Numbered from the stretch's first letter, positions 36,546-47,900 are shown. The stretch: 64,000 bases of DNA from an uncultured Lachnospiraceae bacterium (GCA_910587045.1 CAJULG010000001.1:489087-553086), one strand, 5' to 3'. Translations and numbers: made by a program. The notes: generated by a model from the sequence alone, not told the origin.

Positions 36546-36567
36546 ATATATGATATATATCATATAT
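36546..36567. promoter_or_regulatory. 22-bp perfect AT palindrome upstream of the HD-GYP receptor
   Basis: A symmetric AT-only stretch around the core GATATATATC, about 55 bases before the receptor start. It could be an operator or just a low-complexity AT hairpin. Confidence 0.4.
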
Positions 36568-36638
36568 CGGTACTAATCTCAAGAACCGGAACAATTCTGC
36601 TTTCAATTATTTCCTTCTGCCTTTGGACTTTGCACAAC

Positions 36639-36678
36639 AAAAGGGCATAGAAGCCGAAACCGGCTTCCGTGCCCTTTT
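36639..36678 (-). terminator. Terminator of gltBD
   Basis: An 18-bp stem with one mismatch (AAAAGGGCA...GAAGCCG with CGGCTTC...TGCCCTTTT) around AAAC, 20 bases after the gltD stop. On the minus strand the 3' arm ends in TTTT followed by GTTGTG. Confidence 0.8.
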
Positions 36679-36697
36679 ATCAAGATCATCTTACTCA

Positions 36698-38218
36698 CTA
36701 TGGCAGATTGGTGTAACCCATCAGACTGATATCCACTTCTCTTGCCACTTCCCGGCCTTCCCGGATGGCCCATACCACCAGCGACTGTCCCCGATGCATA
36801 TCTCCGGTTACAAATACCCGCTCTGCACTGGCCGCATACTGTCCCGGCAACGTTTTTACATTGGTTCTTGCGTCTAATTCCACCTGAAATGCCCTGGCAA
36901 CATATTCCTGCGTCCCTAAGAAACCGGCAGCAATTAATACAATATCGCATTCGATCTCATATTCACTGTCCGGTACCTCTGTCATACTCATCCGTCCGGT
37001 CTTCGTATCCTTCTTCCAATCCAGCATTACACACTTTGCCTTGATCAGCTTCCCTGCCTTATCCCGTACAAACTCCTTCACCGTTGTCTGATAAATACGG
37101 GGATCCCGGCCAAAAACTGCAATCGCCTCCTCCTGACCGTAATCGGTTTTCAACACCTTCGGCCACTCCGGCCACTGATTATCGTCCGCACGTTCTTTCG
37201 GCGGCTTCGGCATCATTTCCAACTGCGTTATTCCAGTTGCACCCAGACGGATCGACGTACCCACGCAATCATTTCCCGTATCACCGCCACCGATCACCAG
37301 CACCTTTTTTCCTTTCGTTGAGATAAAGGCATTATCCTTAAAATTGGAATCCAGCAGGCTCCTGGTGGCTGCCTTCAGAAAATCAACCGCAAAATAAATT
37401 CCTTCCCCGTCCCTTCCCGGGGCTTGAATATCTCTTGGATTGGATGCTCCGCAGGCAAGAATGACCCGGTCATATTCCTTCAACAATGCTTCTGCCTTTA
37501 CTGCCTTCATATCCGTGCCTTCTAATGCCTTTTCTGTAGCTCCAACATTTGCATTGGTTATAAATTCTACTCCCTCCGCCTTCATCACTTCTACCTTCCG
37601 GTCAATGATCTTCTTGTCAATTTTCATATTCGGGATTCCATACATCAGCAGACCACCGATCCGGTCGCTGCGTTCAAATACTGTTACTGAGTGTCCCCGC
37701 CGGTTTAGTTGATCTGCCGCCGCCAGTCCGGACGGGCCGGAGCCGACTACTGCGATCTTTTTCCCGGTTCGCACCTCTGGCGGATTCGGTGCCGCCAATC
37801 CATGTGCGTAGGCATATTCAATAATGCTTCTTTCATTTTCCTTATTGCTTACGGGTGATCCGTTCAGATTACAGGTACAGGCCGCTTCACAGGGAGACGG
37901 ACACACCCTGGAGGTAAACTCCGGAAAACAGTTGGTCTTATGCAGGCGATGATAAGCCTGCTCCATATTTCCGTTATATAACAGATCATTCCATTCCGGA
38001 ATCAGATTGTTCAACGGACAGCCGGAGGCCATTCCATTGATCAGCATGCCGGACTGACAGAACGGAACACCGCAGTCCATACAACGTGCTGCCTGTGTCC
38101 GCTGCTCCTCCAGGGATAACGGAGTATGGAATTCGTTAAAATTCTTGATTCTCTGCTTTGGACCGGTTTCATCACTTGTCACTCTCGCATAGTCTAAAAA
38201 TCCTGTTGGTTTTCCCAT
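36698..38218 (-). CDS. gltD: Glutamate synthase small subunit (NADPH-binding)
   Basis: 506 residues. Carries electrons from NAD(P)H through FAD and two [4Fe4S] clusters to the large subunit. The N-terminal Cys motifs are RCMDCGVPFCQ and CPLNNLIPEWN, with CPSPCEAACTCNLNG following. The FAD-binding site is VVGSGPSGLAAADQLNRRG and the NADP-binding site VLVIGGGDTGNDC. It ends with HRGQSLVVWAIREGREVAREV. It begins 12 bases after gltB. Confidence 0.96.
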   Translation of the reverse strand: MGKPTGFLDYARVTSDETGPKQRIKNFNEFHTPLSLEEQRTQAARCMDCGVPFCQSGMLINGMASGCPLNNLIPEWNDLLYNGNMEQAYHRLHKTNCFPEFTSRVCPSPCEAACTCNLNGSPVSNKENERSIIEYAYAHGLAAPNPPEVRTGKKIAVVGSGPSGLAAADQLNRRGHSVTVFERSDRIGGLLMYGIPNMKIDKKIIDRKVEVMKAEGVEFITNANVGATEKALEGTDMKAVKAEALLKEYDRVILACGASNPRDIQAPGRDGEGIYFAVDFLKAATRSLLDSNFKDNAFISTKGKKVLVIGGGDTGNDCVGTSIRLGATGITQLEMMPKPPKERADDNQWPEWPKVLKTDYGQEEAIAVFGRDPRIYQTTVKEFVRDKAGKLIKAKCVMLDWKKDTKTGRMSMTEVPDSEYEIECDIVLIAAGFLGTQEYVARAFQVELDARTNVKTLPGQYAASAERVFVTGDMHRGQSLVVWAIREGREVAREVDISLMGYTNLP

Positions 38219-38230
38219 TCCATATCCCTC

Positions 38231-41200
38231 CTATCGCTTCATTGCATAGAATGCTTCTATCTGTGCCTGCTCACTGCTCAGTCCCTTTTCTTCCATCTGC
38301 ACGATCATATTCATCATGCGCTTGTAATCATGCGGGACGATCTTCTTAAACTTCGGCAGATATTCTCCGAAATTCTCTAAAATCTCTTTGCCTATAGCAG
38401 AGTTTGTATATGCTACATGCTCCTTTATCAGTTCATTTAGTTCCATAACATCATATTTATTGCTGACAGTTTCGATGGCAACCAGTCCTTTATTCAACTT
38501 CATATACAGATCACTTTCCAGATCCAGTACATAAGCCACGCCGCCGCTCATGCCTGCAGCAAAGTTCTTGCCGGTTGAGCCGAGCACCACAACCCGGCCT
38601 CCGGTCATGTATTCACAGCCGTGGTCACCCACGCCCTCTACTACTGCGATCGCACCGGAATTCCGGACAGCAAACCGCTCCCCAGCAACACCATTAATGA
38701 ATGCCTTACCACTGGTAGCACCATATAGTGCGACATTTCCAATGATGATATTCTCCTCATGCTTATAGGTAACTGCCTTTGACGGATATACGATCAGCTT
38801 GCCACCGGATAATCCCTTGCCGAAGTAATCATTGCTGTCACCGATCAGCTCCAGGGTTATCCCCTTCGGCACAAAAGCGCCAAAGCTCTGTCCGCCGCTT
38901 CCATTACAATGGATCGTATAGGTATCCTCCTCCAGTCCTTCCGGATACAGCTTCGTCACATAGGAACCAAAGATCGTACCTACCGAACGATCCGTATTGC
39001 CAACATCGATCTCAATACTCTTCTTCTGTCCCTTCTCCAGAGCACTTTTCAGCTTCTTCACCAGAATCCGTTCATCAATGGTCTTTTCTAATTCGAAATC
39101 GTACACATGCTTCTGGCTATAAACGACTTTGTTCTGTTCGCTGTCATAAAACGGATTCTCCAGAATCCGGGTCAGATCTATATTCTTCTTTGCCGCCGCT
39201 TCACCGGCCTTTAATAAATCCGTTCGTCCAACAAGTTCATCCACGGTCCGGATTCCCAGTCTGGCCATATATTCCCGCAGTTCCTGGGCAACGAACCGCA
39301 TAAAGTTCACCACATACTCCGGTTTGCCCTTAAACCGCTTCCGCAGCTCCGGATTCTGGGTTGCGACCCCTACCGGACAGGTGTCCAGATTGCATACACG
39401 CATCATTACACACCCCATCGTTACGAGTGGAGCAGTTGCAAAGCCAAACTCCTCTGCGCCTAACATCGCCGCGATCGCAACATCTCTGCCGCTCATCAGC
39501 TTACCATCCGTTTCCAGAATGACCTTGTTCCGCAGTTCATTCATGATCAGCGTCTGATGGGTCTCTGCCAGGCCAAGCTCCCATGGAAGCCCTGCGTTAT
39601 GAATGGAGTTTCCGGGTGCCGCGCCGGTACCGCCGTCATATCCGGATACCAGGATCACCTGTGCTCCTGCCTTTGCAACTCCGGCGGCCACGGTTCCGAT
39701 TCCGGCCTCTGATACCAGCTTTACGGAAATCCTTGCATCCGGATTGGAATTCTTACAATCATAGATCAGTTGTGCCAGATCCTCAATGGAATAGATATCA
39801 TGATGTGGCGGCGGAGAGATCAGACTGACACCAGGCGTAGACATCCGCGTCTTTGCGATCCACGGATATACCTTGGCACCCGGCAGGTGTCCGCCTTCTC
39901 CCGGCTTCGCTCCCTGTGCCATCTTTATCTGAATCTCCTTCGCACTGACCAGATACCGCGAGGTAACACCGAAGCGTCCGGAAGCCACCTGCTTAATGGC
40001 AGAACAGCGATTCTTCCCATCGGTTCCCACTGTCAGGCGGGCAATGTCCTCACCGCCTTCTCCACTGTTGGACTTACCGCCCAGCATATTCATGGCAATA
40101 GCCAGCGTCTCATGAGCCTCCTGGGAAATGGAGCCATACGACATGGCACCGGTCTTAAACCGTTTTACGATCGAATCCACCGGTTCTACCTCATCAATGG
40201 AAATTCCCTTCTCCGGATAATTGAACTCCATCACGCCACGAAGACTCTTTGGCCGGGTCTCATCATTTACCAATGCAGTATACTGCTTAAATATCTCATA
40301 GCTTCCGGTTCTGGATGCCTCCTGCAGCAGATGAATGGTCTGCGGATTATATAAATGCTCCTCCTTCCCGCTCCGGAACTTATGAAGACCGGCACTTTCC
40401 AGACTGGTATTCACCTCCAGTCCAAGCGGATCAAAGGCCGCAGAATGCAACGCATCCACCGTTTTCTCGATATCTGCGATCCCAATTCCTCCAATACGGC
40501 TGACTGTGTTGGTAAAATACTTGTTGATCACCTCACTGCTTAATCCAATGGCCTCAAATATCTTGGAACCCTGGTATGACTGTATGGTGGATATTCCCAT
40601 CTTGGAAGCGATCTTCACAATACCATGTATGATAGCTGAATTATAATCCTCCACTGCTGCATAATAATCCTTATCCAGCATATTGTTATCAATCAGTTCC
40701 CGTATACTCTCCTGGGCCAGATACGGATTGATCGCAGAGGCACCAAAGCCAAGCAGGGTTGCAAAATGATGCACCTCTCTCGGTTCTGCACTCTCCAGTA
40801 TCATGGCAACGGAAGTCCGCTTCTTTGTATTTACCAGATGTTGCTGCATGGCGGAAACAGCCAGCAGAGACGGGATCGGTACCCGATTCTCATCCACGCC
40901 GCGGTCAGACAGGATGAAGATGTTCACTCCATCCCGATATAAACGATCCGCTTCCACGAATAACCGTTCCACTGCCTTCTCCAGCGAAGTGTTCTTATAA
41001 TAAGTGATCGGGATCACACCAACCTTCAATCCAGGCAGTTGCATATTCCTAATCTTCATCAGATCCGTATTGGTCAGGATCGGATTATGCACCTTCAGTA
41101 CGTGACAGTTCTCCGGCTTCTCCTCTAACAGATTGCCCTCCTTGCCAATATATACAGAGGTGGATGTTACTACCTCTTCCCGAATAGCATCAATCGGCGG

Positions 41201-42781
41201 GTTGGTAACCTGTGCAAATAACTGCTTAAAGTAATGAAAGAGCGGAAGATGCTTATCTGACAGCACTGCTAACGGACTGTCATTTCCCATGGCCTGGATC
41301 GCCTCCGTTCCATTCTTTGCCATTGGAAGAATCTGATTCTTCAGATCCTCATAGGTATAACCAAATGCTTTTTGCAGTCTTGCCCGTTCCTCCTGGCTAT
41401 ACTCTTCCGGCCTTTTATTCGGAATACTTAAGGAATGCAGTGTGATCAGATTACTGTCCAGCCATTCACCATACGGCTGACGGTGCGCATACTTTTCCTT
41501 GAGTTCATCATCCGATATCAGTGCTCCCTGCACCGTATCCACCAACAGCATCTTACCCGGACGAAGACGATCCTTGACCAGGATCTGCTCCGGCGGAATA
41601 TCCAGAACACCCACCTCCGAAGACAGGATCATATTATCATCTCTTGTAATATAGTAACGGGACGGCCGCAGACCATTCCGGTCCAATACCGCTCCCATAT
41701 AATCACCATCCGTAAATAATATAGAAGCCGGACCGTCCCAGGGCTCCATCATCGTCGCATAATACTGATAAAAGTCCTTTTTGGCCTGTGACATATAACG
41801 GTTGTTCTCCCATGGTTCCGGTATCGTCATCATAACTGCAAGAGGCAGATCCATTCCGCTCATTACCAGAAATTCCAGGGTATTATCCAGCCTTGCGGAA
41901 TCTGAGCCGTCCTGATCCACTACCGGTGTGATCTTATGCATTTCTCCCTTAAAATAATCGGATTCCATGGTTTCCTCCCGGGCCAGCATACGGTCTGCAT
42001 TTCCGCGAATGGTATTGATCTCTCCATTATGCACGATAAACCGGTACGGATGGGCCCGCAGCCAGCTTGGAGTCGTATTGGTAGAGAACCGGGAATGTAC
42101 CAGCGCAATGGCAGATTCATAGTCCGGATCCTGCAGATCATGGAAAAACAACCGAAGCTCTCCCACCAGGAACATTCCTTTGTAAACGATCGTCCGGCTG
42201 GATAAGGAAACTACATATGTATTATCATTGGATTGCTCAAAGACCCGGCGGACAATAAATAACTTCCGGTCAAAGTCCAGTCCCCGATCCACGGAAGCCG
42301 GGCGTTTTACAAATGCCTGCATAATACATGGCATCACATCCAGTGCCTTTCGTCCCAGAATGGCAGGATCCGTAGGAACCTCCCGCCAGCCAAGGAACTC
42401 CATGCCCTCCTTCTCGACGATGATCTCAAACATCTTCTTTGCCTGATTCCGCTGCATCTCGTCCTGTGGAAAGAAGAACATCCCGATACCATAATCCCGT
42501 TCTGCCCCCAGGATAATATTCGATTTCTTTACTGCCTTTTCAAAAAACTTATGGGAAATCTGCAACAGGATACCAACGCCATCACCGGTCTTTCCCTCGG
42601 CATCCTTTCCTGCCCTGTGTTCCAGATTCTCAACGATCTTCAGTGCCTTGTCTACTGTGCCGTGAGATTTGATCCCCTTGATATTTACAACTGCACCAAT
42701 CCCGCAATTATCATGTTCAAACCGGGAATCATACATACCAAGCTGACACTGCTCTGCTTCTGTTTGATGTAGCTTCTGCAT
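38231..42781 (-). CDS. gltB: Glutamate synthase large subunit
   Basis: 1516 residues from the ATG at 42781, with AAAGGG at normal spacing; a GTG at 42787 is the alternative. Converts glutamine and 2-oxoglutarate to two glutamates. The N-terminal nucleophile Cys lies in HDNCGIG, so about 25 residues must be removed as a propeptide, as in other large subunits. Central FMN-binding TIM barrel has GEGGEDIARLT, KPGEGGHLPGAKV and DGGTGAAPG. The 3Fe-4S ligands are in CVMMRVCNLDTCPVG. The C-terminal GXGXG helix domain ends at residue 1516. Cotranscribed with gltD behind the leader at 42887-42960. Confidence 0.96.
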   Translation of the reverse strand: MQKLHQTEAEQCQLGMYDSRFEHDNCGIGAVVNIKGIKSHGTVDKALKIVENLEHRAGKDAEGKTGDGVGILLQISHKFFEKAVKKSNIILGAERDYGIGMFFFPQDEMQRNQAKKMFEIIVEKEGMEFLGWREVPTDPAILGRKALDVMPCIMQAFVKRPASVDRGLDFDRKLFIVRRVFEQSNDNTYVVSLSSRTIVYKGMFLVGELRLFFHDLQDPDYESAIALVHSRFSTNTTPSWLRAHPYRFIVHNGEINTIRGNADRMLAREETMESDYFKGEMHKITPVVDQDGSDSARLDNTLEFLVMSGMDLPLAVMMTIPEPWENNRYMSQAKKDFYQYYATMMEPWDGPASILFTDGDYMGAVLDRNGLRPSRYYITRDDNMILSSEVGVLDIPPEQILVKDRLRPGKMLLVDTVQGALISDDELKEKYAHRQPYGEWLDSNLITLHSLSIPNKRPEEYSQEERARLQKAFGYTYEDLKNQILPMAKNGTEAIQAMGNDSPLAVLSDKHLPLFHYFKQLFAQVTNPPIDAIREEVVTSTSVYIGKEGNLLEEKPENCHVLKVHNPILTNTDLMKIRNMQLPGLKVGVIPITYYKNTSLEKAVERLFVEADRLYRDGVNIFILSDRGVDENRVPIPSLLAVSAMQQHLVNTKKRTSVAMILESAEPREVHHFATLLGFGASAINPYLAQESIRELIDNNMLDKDYYAAVEDYNSAIIHGIVKIASKMGISTIQSYQGSKIFEAIGLSSEVINKYFTNTVSRIGGIGIADIEKTVDALHSAAFDPLGLEVNTSLESAGLHKFRSGKEEHLYNPQTIHLLQEASRTGSYEIFKQYTALVNDETRPKSLRGVMEFNYPEKGISIDEVEPVDSIVKRFKTGAMSYGSISQEAHETLAIAMNMLGGKSNSGEGGEDIARLTVGTDGKNRCSAIKQVASGRFGVTSRYLVSAKEIQIKMAQGAKPGEGGHLPGAKVYPWIAKTRMSTPGVSLISPPPHHDIYSIEDLAQLIYDCKNSNPDARISVKLVSEAGIGTVAAGVAKAGAQVILVSGYDGGTGAAPGNSIHNAGLPWELGLAETHQTLIMNELRNKVILETDGKLMSGRDVAIAAMLGAEEFGFATAPLVTMGCVMMRVCNLDTCPVGVATQNPELRKRFKGKPEYVVNFMRFVAQELREYMARLGIRTVDELVGRTDLLKAGEAAAKKNIDLTRILENPFYDSEQNKVVYSQKHVYDFELEKTIDERILVKKLKSALEKGQKKSIEIDVGNTDRSVGTIFGSYVTKLYPEGLEEDTYTIHCNGSGGQSFGAFVPKGITLELIGDSNDYFGKGLSGGKLIVYPSKAVTYKHEENIIIGNVALYGATSGKAFINGVAGERFAVRNSGAIAVVEGVGDHGCEYMTGGRVVVLGSTGKNFAAGMSGGVAYVLDLESDLYMKLNKGLVAIETVSNKYDVMELNELIKEHVAYTNSAIGKEILENFGEYLPKFKKIVPHDYKRMMNMIVQMEEKGLSSEQAQIEAFYAMKR

Positions 42782-42886
42782 ATTCACACACCCTTTCCAT
42801 TCCTGTTTTATTACGCCTGATCTCTGCCTGCCTTATACATTCGTGCAGGCCAGGCAGAACACGCTTTGCTATCTTTACCCTTGCAC

Positions 42887-42921
42887 AAAAAAGACGGAGA
42901 ACGCCCTTTGCGTTCTCCGTC
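42887..42921 (-). terminator. Terminator-like hairpin at the start of the gltB leader
   Basis: Minus strand: GACGGAGAACGC-AAAGG-GCGTTCTCCGTC, 12-bp perfect stem with T6 directly after. It begins only about 4-5 bases after the predicted start of the gltB transcript, so it could attenuate gltBD. It could also serve as a delayed terminator of degV, which ends about 160 bases upstream. Confidence 0.8.
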
Positions 42922-42931
42922 GAACAATGCT

Positions 42932-42960
42932 ATTCTACACCAGAAGACAGTATTTGTAAA
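42932..42960 (-). promoter_or_regulatory. Promoter of gltBD
   Basis: Minus strand TTTACA (42955-42960), 17 bases, TAGAAT (42932-42937). Predicted start near 42925, that is, at the foot of the hairpin at 42893-42921. Confidence 0.65.
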
Positions 42961-43079
42961 GACCTGAATGTTATTACTTTTATTTTAATTGTCAGATAAT
43001 TTGAATATTCTGTCTTTTCTCTTTGTTTTCTATAATCAATATTCAATTTATTACATGTTCCAGTTTTCTCATGCGAGTC

Positions 43080-43955
43080 CTATATGATCCGCTTGGTCCA
43101 TGTCAGGGCTAACGCTCCCGGCCCGATATGACAGGCAATACTCAGGGATAACGGATCTATATGGATCTCATACCCCGGGAATTCCTGTGCAAGTTCCTCC
43201 CGCCATTTGAAAGCCTCCTCTTCATTCCGGGTATGCGCAATGGCGAGCCATGGTGCGTTTTCATCATCCGCAGCCGGAATTGTGCCAAGATTATCGGTCA
43301 TATCCTTCCTGATAGCATTCAACATGATCGTCTTGGCTGCCTTCATATTTCTTGCCTTTGCAAATGCATCCAGCTTTTCTCCATGAATCTGTAATACCGG
43401 CTTGATCCGCAGGATTTCTCCGATCGCGGCAGCCGCCGGAGTGACACGTCCGCCCTTCTTCAGGTATTTTAAGGTATCCACCATAATATAGATACTGGAG
43501 TCCATCTTCGTTTCCATGAGAACTTCCGCAATCTCTGCAGCAGACCTTCCCTGCGCGGCCATCTTTTTCGCATCCAGTGCAGACTGTCGCTGGGTAACCG
43601 AGATTCTCTGGTTATTCACAACCGCTACTCTGCCATCATAATCCTCGGCAAGAAGCATGGCTGTCTGACAACTTCCGCTTAATCCGCTGGACATCGGAAT
43701 ATGCACGATCTCCTCATATTCCTGCAATACATCATCCCACAGCTTTGTCACTGCTTCCGGGGCAGGTTGAGAGGTTGCAATATCCGTGTCATTTTCCAGT
43801 CTCTCATAAAATTGTTCCTGCGTCAGAGAAATATCTTCAAAATACTCCTTCTCTTCCATGGTAAAGGGCATTGGCAACACATAAATACCCAGCTCCTTTG
43901 CCGCCATCTGTGTGATACCACTGTTACTATCCGTTATAATCGCAACCTTTTTCAT
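43080..43955 (-). CDS. DegV family fatty-acid-binding protein
   Basis: 291 residues. N-terminal VAIITDSNSGITQMAAKELGIYVLPMPFTMEEKEYFED is the classical DegV start, with VHIPMSSGLSGSCQTA binding the fatty-acid head group and YLKKGGRVTPAAAAIGEILRIKPVLQI following. DegV (FakB-like) proteins present a bound acyl chain to the FakA kinase. FakA is not in the window. Single-gene unit; 170 bases downstream lies the gltB promoter. Confidence 0.92.
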   Translation of the reverse strand: MKKVAIITDSNSGITQMAAKELGIYVLPMPFTMEEKEYFEDISLTQEQFYERLENDTDIATSQPAPEAVTKLWDDVLQEYEEIVHIPMSSGLSGSCQTAMLLAEDYDGRVAVVNNQRISVTQRQSALDAKKMAAQGRSAAEIAEVLMETKMDSSIYIMVDTLKYLKKGGRVTPAAAAIGEILRIKPVLQIHGEKLDAFAKARNMKAAKTIMLNAIRKDMTDNLGTIPAADDENAPWLAIAHTRNEEEAFKWREELAQEFPGYEIHIDPLSLSIACHIGPGALALTWTKRII

Positions 43956-44098
43956 GTGATTTCCCTCTCCTGATCATTCTTTCCATCTGTCATCTAAGGC
44001 ATAGTTTATTACATTATCCATAAGAAATCCACTTGTTTTTTCAATCTTCAAACATATTCTGTCAAATGTACTAAAATTGTATACCAGCCTAGATCCGG

Positions 44099-44899
44099 CT
44101 AAAGCAGTATTCTTTGCCGCAAAGCCTCATACATGAGTACCGTTGCTGCCGTTGCCGCATTCAGGGATTCTACCTGTCCCGCCATGGGAATCCGGATCCT
44201 GCTGTCCGCCTGTTCCGCTAAGGCTTCCGTCAGACCATTCCCTTCATTTCCAATAAAGAAGGCACAGGCCCCTCGATAATCCTGTTCATAAACACTTTTC
44301 CCTTTCAAGTGGGCAGCATAACAGGAGATACCATGCTCCTTCAGCCAAGTAACCCCCTCCATAAGATTGTCCTCACAGCAAAACGGCACCCGGAAAATGG
44401 CTCCCATCGTAGCACGCACCACCTTTGAATTGTATACATCCACAGTATCCTTACTCATCATAATTCCGGTAATTCCTGCTCCTTCTGCCGTCCGGAGGAT
44501 CGTTCCCAGATTGCCGGGATCCTGAATATTTTCCAGAACGAGAATGCAGGGTGGCTGCCCCTCCTCTGCTCCGTTCTGCTGCTTTATTCCTAACAGATCA
44601 TCCCGTTCACAGATCCGCTGCCGGACCACTGCCAGAATTCCCTGAGGCGTTTGTGTATCAGAGATCAGGCGGAATATATTACCGCTTACCAGCTCATATT
44701 GACTTCCCTCACACCAGGAAGCGGGGAGCTGATCCTGCCACTCCTCCGTCACATATACCTTGACCCGGTCGGGCTCCGGTATCTCCCGAAACATACGGAT
44801 GCCTTCCACCAGGAAAACGCCTTCTTCCTTTCTCAGTTTCCCGCTTTTCTGAAGCCTGATGATATGCTTGATTTGCTGATTCGCTGTACTTGTTAACAT
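44099..44899 (-). CDS. TrmH/SpoU family RNA 2'-O-methyltransferase
   Basis: 266 residues. Substrate-binding N-terminus (IKHIIRLQKSGKLRKEEGVFLVEG) and SPOUT methyltransferase motifs: VLENIQDPGNLGTILRTAEGAG, FFIGNEGNGLTEAL and IPMAGQVESLNAATAATVLMYEAL. It resembles the YsgA/TsnR-type subgroup, distinct from RlmB at 8790. The RNA target is not readable. It starts 26 bases after the dnaE stop and is probably cotranscribed with it. Confidence 0.9.
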   Translation of the reverse strand: MLTSTANQQIKHIIRLQKSGKLRKEEGVFLVEGIRMFREIPEPDRVKVYVTEEWQDQLPASWCEGSQYELVSGNIFRLISDTQTPQGILAVVRQRICERDDLLGIKQQNGAEEGQPPCILVLENIQDPGNLGTILRTAEGAGITGIMMSKDTVDVYNSKVVRATMGAIFRVPFCCEDNLMEGVTWLKEHGISCYAAHLKGKSVYEQDYRGACAFFIGNEGNGLTEALAEQADSRIRIPMAGQVESLNAATAATVLMYEALRQRILL

Positions 44900-44925
44900 A
44901 CTTCCTCTATCCTGTCTGCTGTGAT

Positions 44926-47900
44926 CTAACAGCCCTTTACGATGACATTCTCGTTTCCGACGATCGCACGTAACAGATCGATTCCTTCGCCTGCAGCCTG
45001 AATACCAAAGCGGGGGGGCAGATCCTTACGAAGCTTCTCCTTTTTTATATATATTTTGATCGTAGAACTTCCTGCATTCTGATCTATGATCTCATACATA
45101 CGGTGTTCCAGCCTTTCATACTGTTCCCGGCTTTCAAACTGCACCCATACATTCTGGGGCAGATCTGCAAAGGTAACAGCCTTGCTGAATAACAGCTTTG
45201 CCTCCTCTTCTGAAACAGAAGCCCGGCCGGTAATAAACAGCTTTGCATCCTGTGCCAGTATGTCCCGGTTCTTTTCAAAATCTTTCGGGAAAACAACCAC
45301 CTCTACCGTTCCATACATGTCCTCTAATGTAACGAATGCCATATTCTGATTACTCCGGGTCAGCTTTAATGTGATGGAGGATACCATTCCGCCTATTGTA
45401 TAACTTCTTTGATCCTGCACTTTGGCTTCCCCGGTTTCTTCATCTATAACAAAATCCTGCGAAACCGCATCCGCCTGTTTCTTCATCAGCGCCGCATAAT
45501 CCTCCAGAGGGTGTCCGCTGATATAAACCCCCAATACCTGCTTTTCAAAGGCAAGCTTCTCTTCCCGGCCATAATCCTGCACATCCGGCAGCTTAATCTC
45601 AAAATCCTCCTTTTCTGCTTCTCCCAGAAAATCCAGCAGGCTCATCTGCCCTGCCATAGCATGTTTATTCGATGCGCTGATATTCCCCATGATCTGCGGA
45701 TAAACCATCATCTTTTGACGCCGGTTCCCTTCCAGGGCATCAAAGGCTCCTGCAAGGATCAGATTTTCAACGGTTCTTTTATTAACCTCTTTACCCGGCA
45801 TGCGCTCCAGAAAATCCTGTAAACTCTTAAATGATCCGTGTGTCTCCCGCTCCGTAACAATCTCATCAATTACATTTCTTCCGATATTCTTAATAGCAGA
45901 CAGGCCATATACCATCTTCCCGTCCCGGACAGAAAACTCAGCCACACCACTATTGATATCCGGCGGGAGGATCTCGATTCCCATCTGCCGGCAGACATAA
46001 ATGTACTCTGTTACCTTTCCTGCATTTTCAATAAAGGAGGTCATAAGTGCTGCCATGAACTCTACAGGATAATAGTATTTCAGAAATGCGGTCTGATAGG
46101 CTACAAAGGCATAGCAGGCGGCATGGGATTTGTTGAATGCATACTTTGCAAAGTCCGTCATTTCATCAAATATCTTATTGGCAATGCTTTCGTCAATTCC
46201 CCGGTTGATACAGCCAGGAACTCCCTCCTCCGGATTTCCATAAACGAAGTTCTTCCGCTCCTTTTCCATGACATCTGTTTTCTTCTTTGACATGGCACGC
46301 CGGACCAGGTCGCTCCGTCCCAGCGTATAACCCGCCAGCTCCATAACAATCTGCATTACCTGCTCCTGATAAACGATACAACCATAGGTAGGGGCAAGAA
46401 TTGCTTCTAATTGCGGAGTATCATAGGTAATCTTCTCCGGATGATTCTTTCCTTCGATATATGCCGGGATAAAATCCATCGGCCCGGGACGATACAGAGA
46501 AATTCCCGCTATGACATCCTCCAGGCTGCCGGGCTTCAATTCCGTCATGAAGGATTTCATGCCTGCACTTTCCAGCTGGAATACTCCTTCCGTTCTGCCG
46601 GAGCTGATCAATCCGTATACGTTTGTATCATTATAATCAATGGTATCAATGGAAAATACCGTTCCAACGCTTTTTGAGATCATGTTACAGGCATCCTGGA
46701 TCACTGTCAATGTACGGAGCCCCAAAAAGTCCATTTTTAACAGACCAAGCTGCTCGATAGTCGTCATGGTGAACTGGGTGGTAATGGCGTCATCGCCTCC
46801 TTTCGAAAGCGGGACATATTCCTCAATCGGCTCCTGCCCGATCACCACACCGGCTGCATGCATAGAGGAATTCCGTGGCAATCCCTCCAGCTTTCTGGCC
46901 ATATCGACCAGATAATGAATCTGCTCATCCTCCTCATACAGCTTCCTCATATCCGGACTGACCTGTAACGCCAGATCCAATGTCATATGCAGGGTCTGAC
47001 TATCTCTTGGCACTGCCTTAGCAACAGAATCCACCAGAGCATACGGCAGATCCAGAACCCGTCCCACATCACGCAGGACTGCTCTTGCCTTCATGGTACC
47101 AAAGGTGATGATCTGCACCACCTTCTCCTTTCCATACTTTTCTACCACATAGTCAATGACCTCCTGCCGGCGGACATAGCAGAAATCAATATCAATATCA
47201 GGCATTGATACCCGTTCCGGATTCAGGAAGCGCTCAAAGAGAAGGTTATAACGGATGGGATCAATATCGGTAATCTCCAGGCAATAGGACACAATACTTC
47301 CTGCCGCAGATCCCCGGCCAGGTCCTACCGGTATTCCGTGCTCCTTGGCATAATGGATGAAATCCCAAACAATCAGAAAATAATCCACATATCCCATATT
47401 GCGGATGGTATTCAATTCATATTCCAGACGTTCCTGTAATTCTCCGGTAACAGTCGGATAGCGTCGTTCCAGACCTTCCTCACATAATTTCTTAAGATAG
47501 CCAAACGCATCATATGGTGACGGCACTTCATATCTCGGCACCTTCTGCTCACCAAAAACAATCTCTACATTACACCGTTCTGCAATCCGGTGTGTGTTCT
47601 CCAATGCCTCGAGCGCATACGGAAACAGAGCATCCATCTCCTCCGGGGATTTCAGATAATACTGTCCTCCCTCATACCGCATCCGGTCTTCATCCTTTAA
47701 CTTCTTATTTGTCTGGATACAAAGAAGAAAATCATGGGCTTCTGCATCCTCTGCATTCACATAATGAATATCATTGGTTGCCACCAATGGAATATGGAGT
47801 TCCTTCGACATCTTCAGTAACTCCGTGTTCACCGTGGTCTGCTCCGGTATCCCGTGATCCTGCAATTCCAGAAAATAATTTCCTTCTCCAAAAATGGCAA

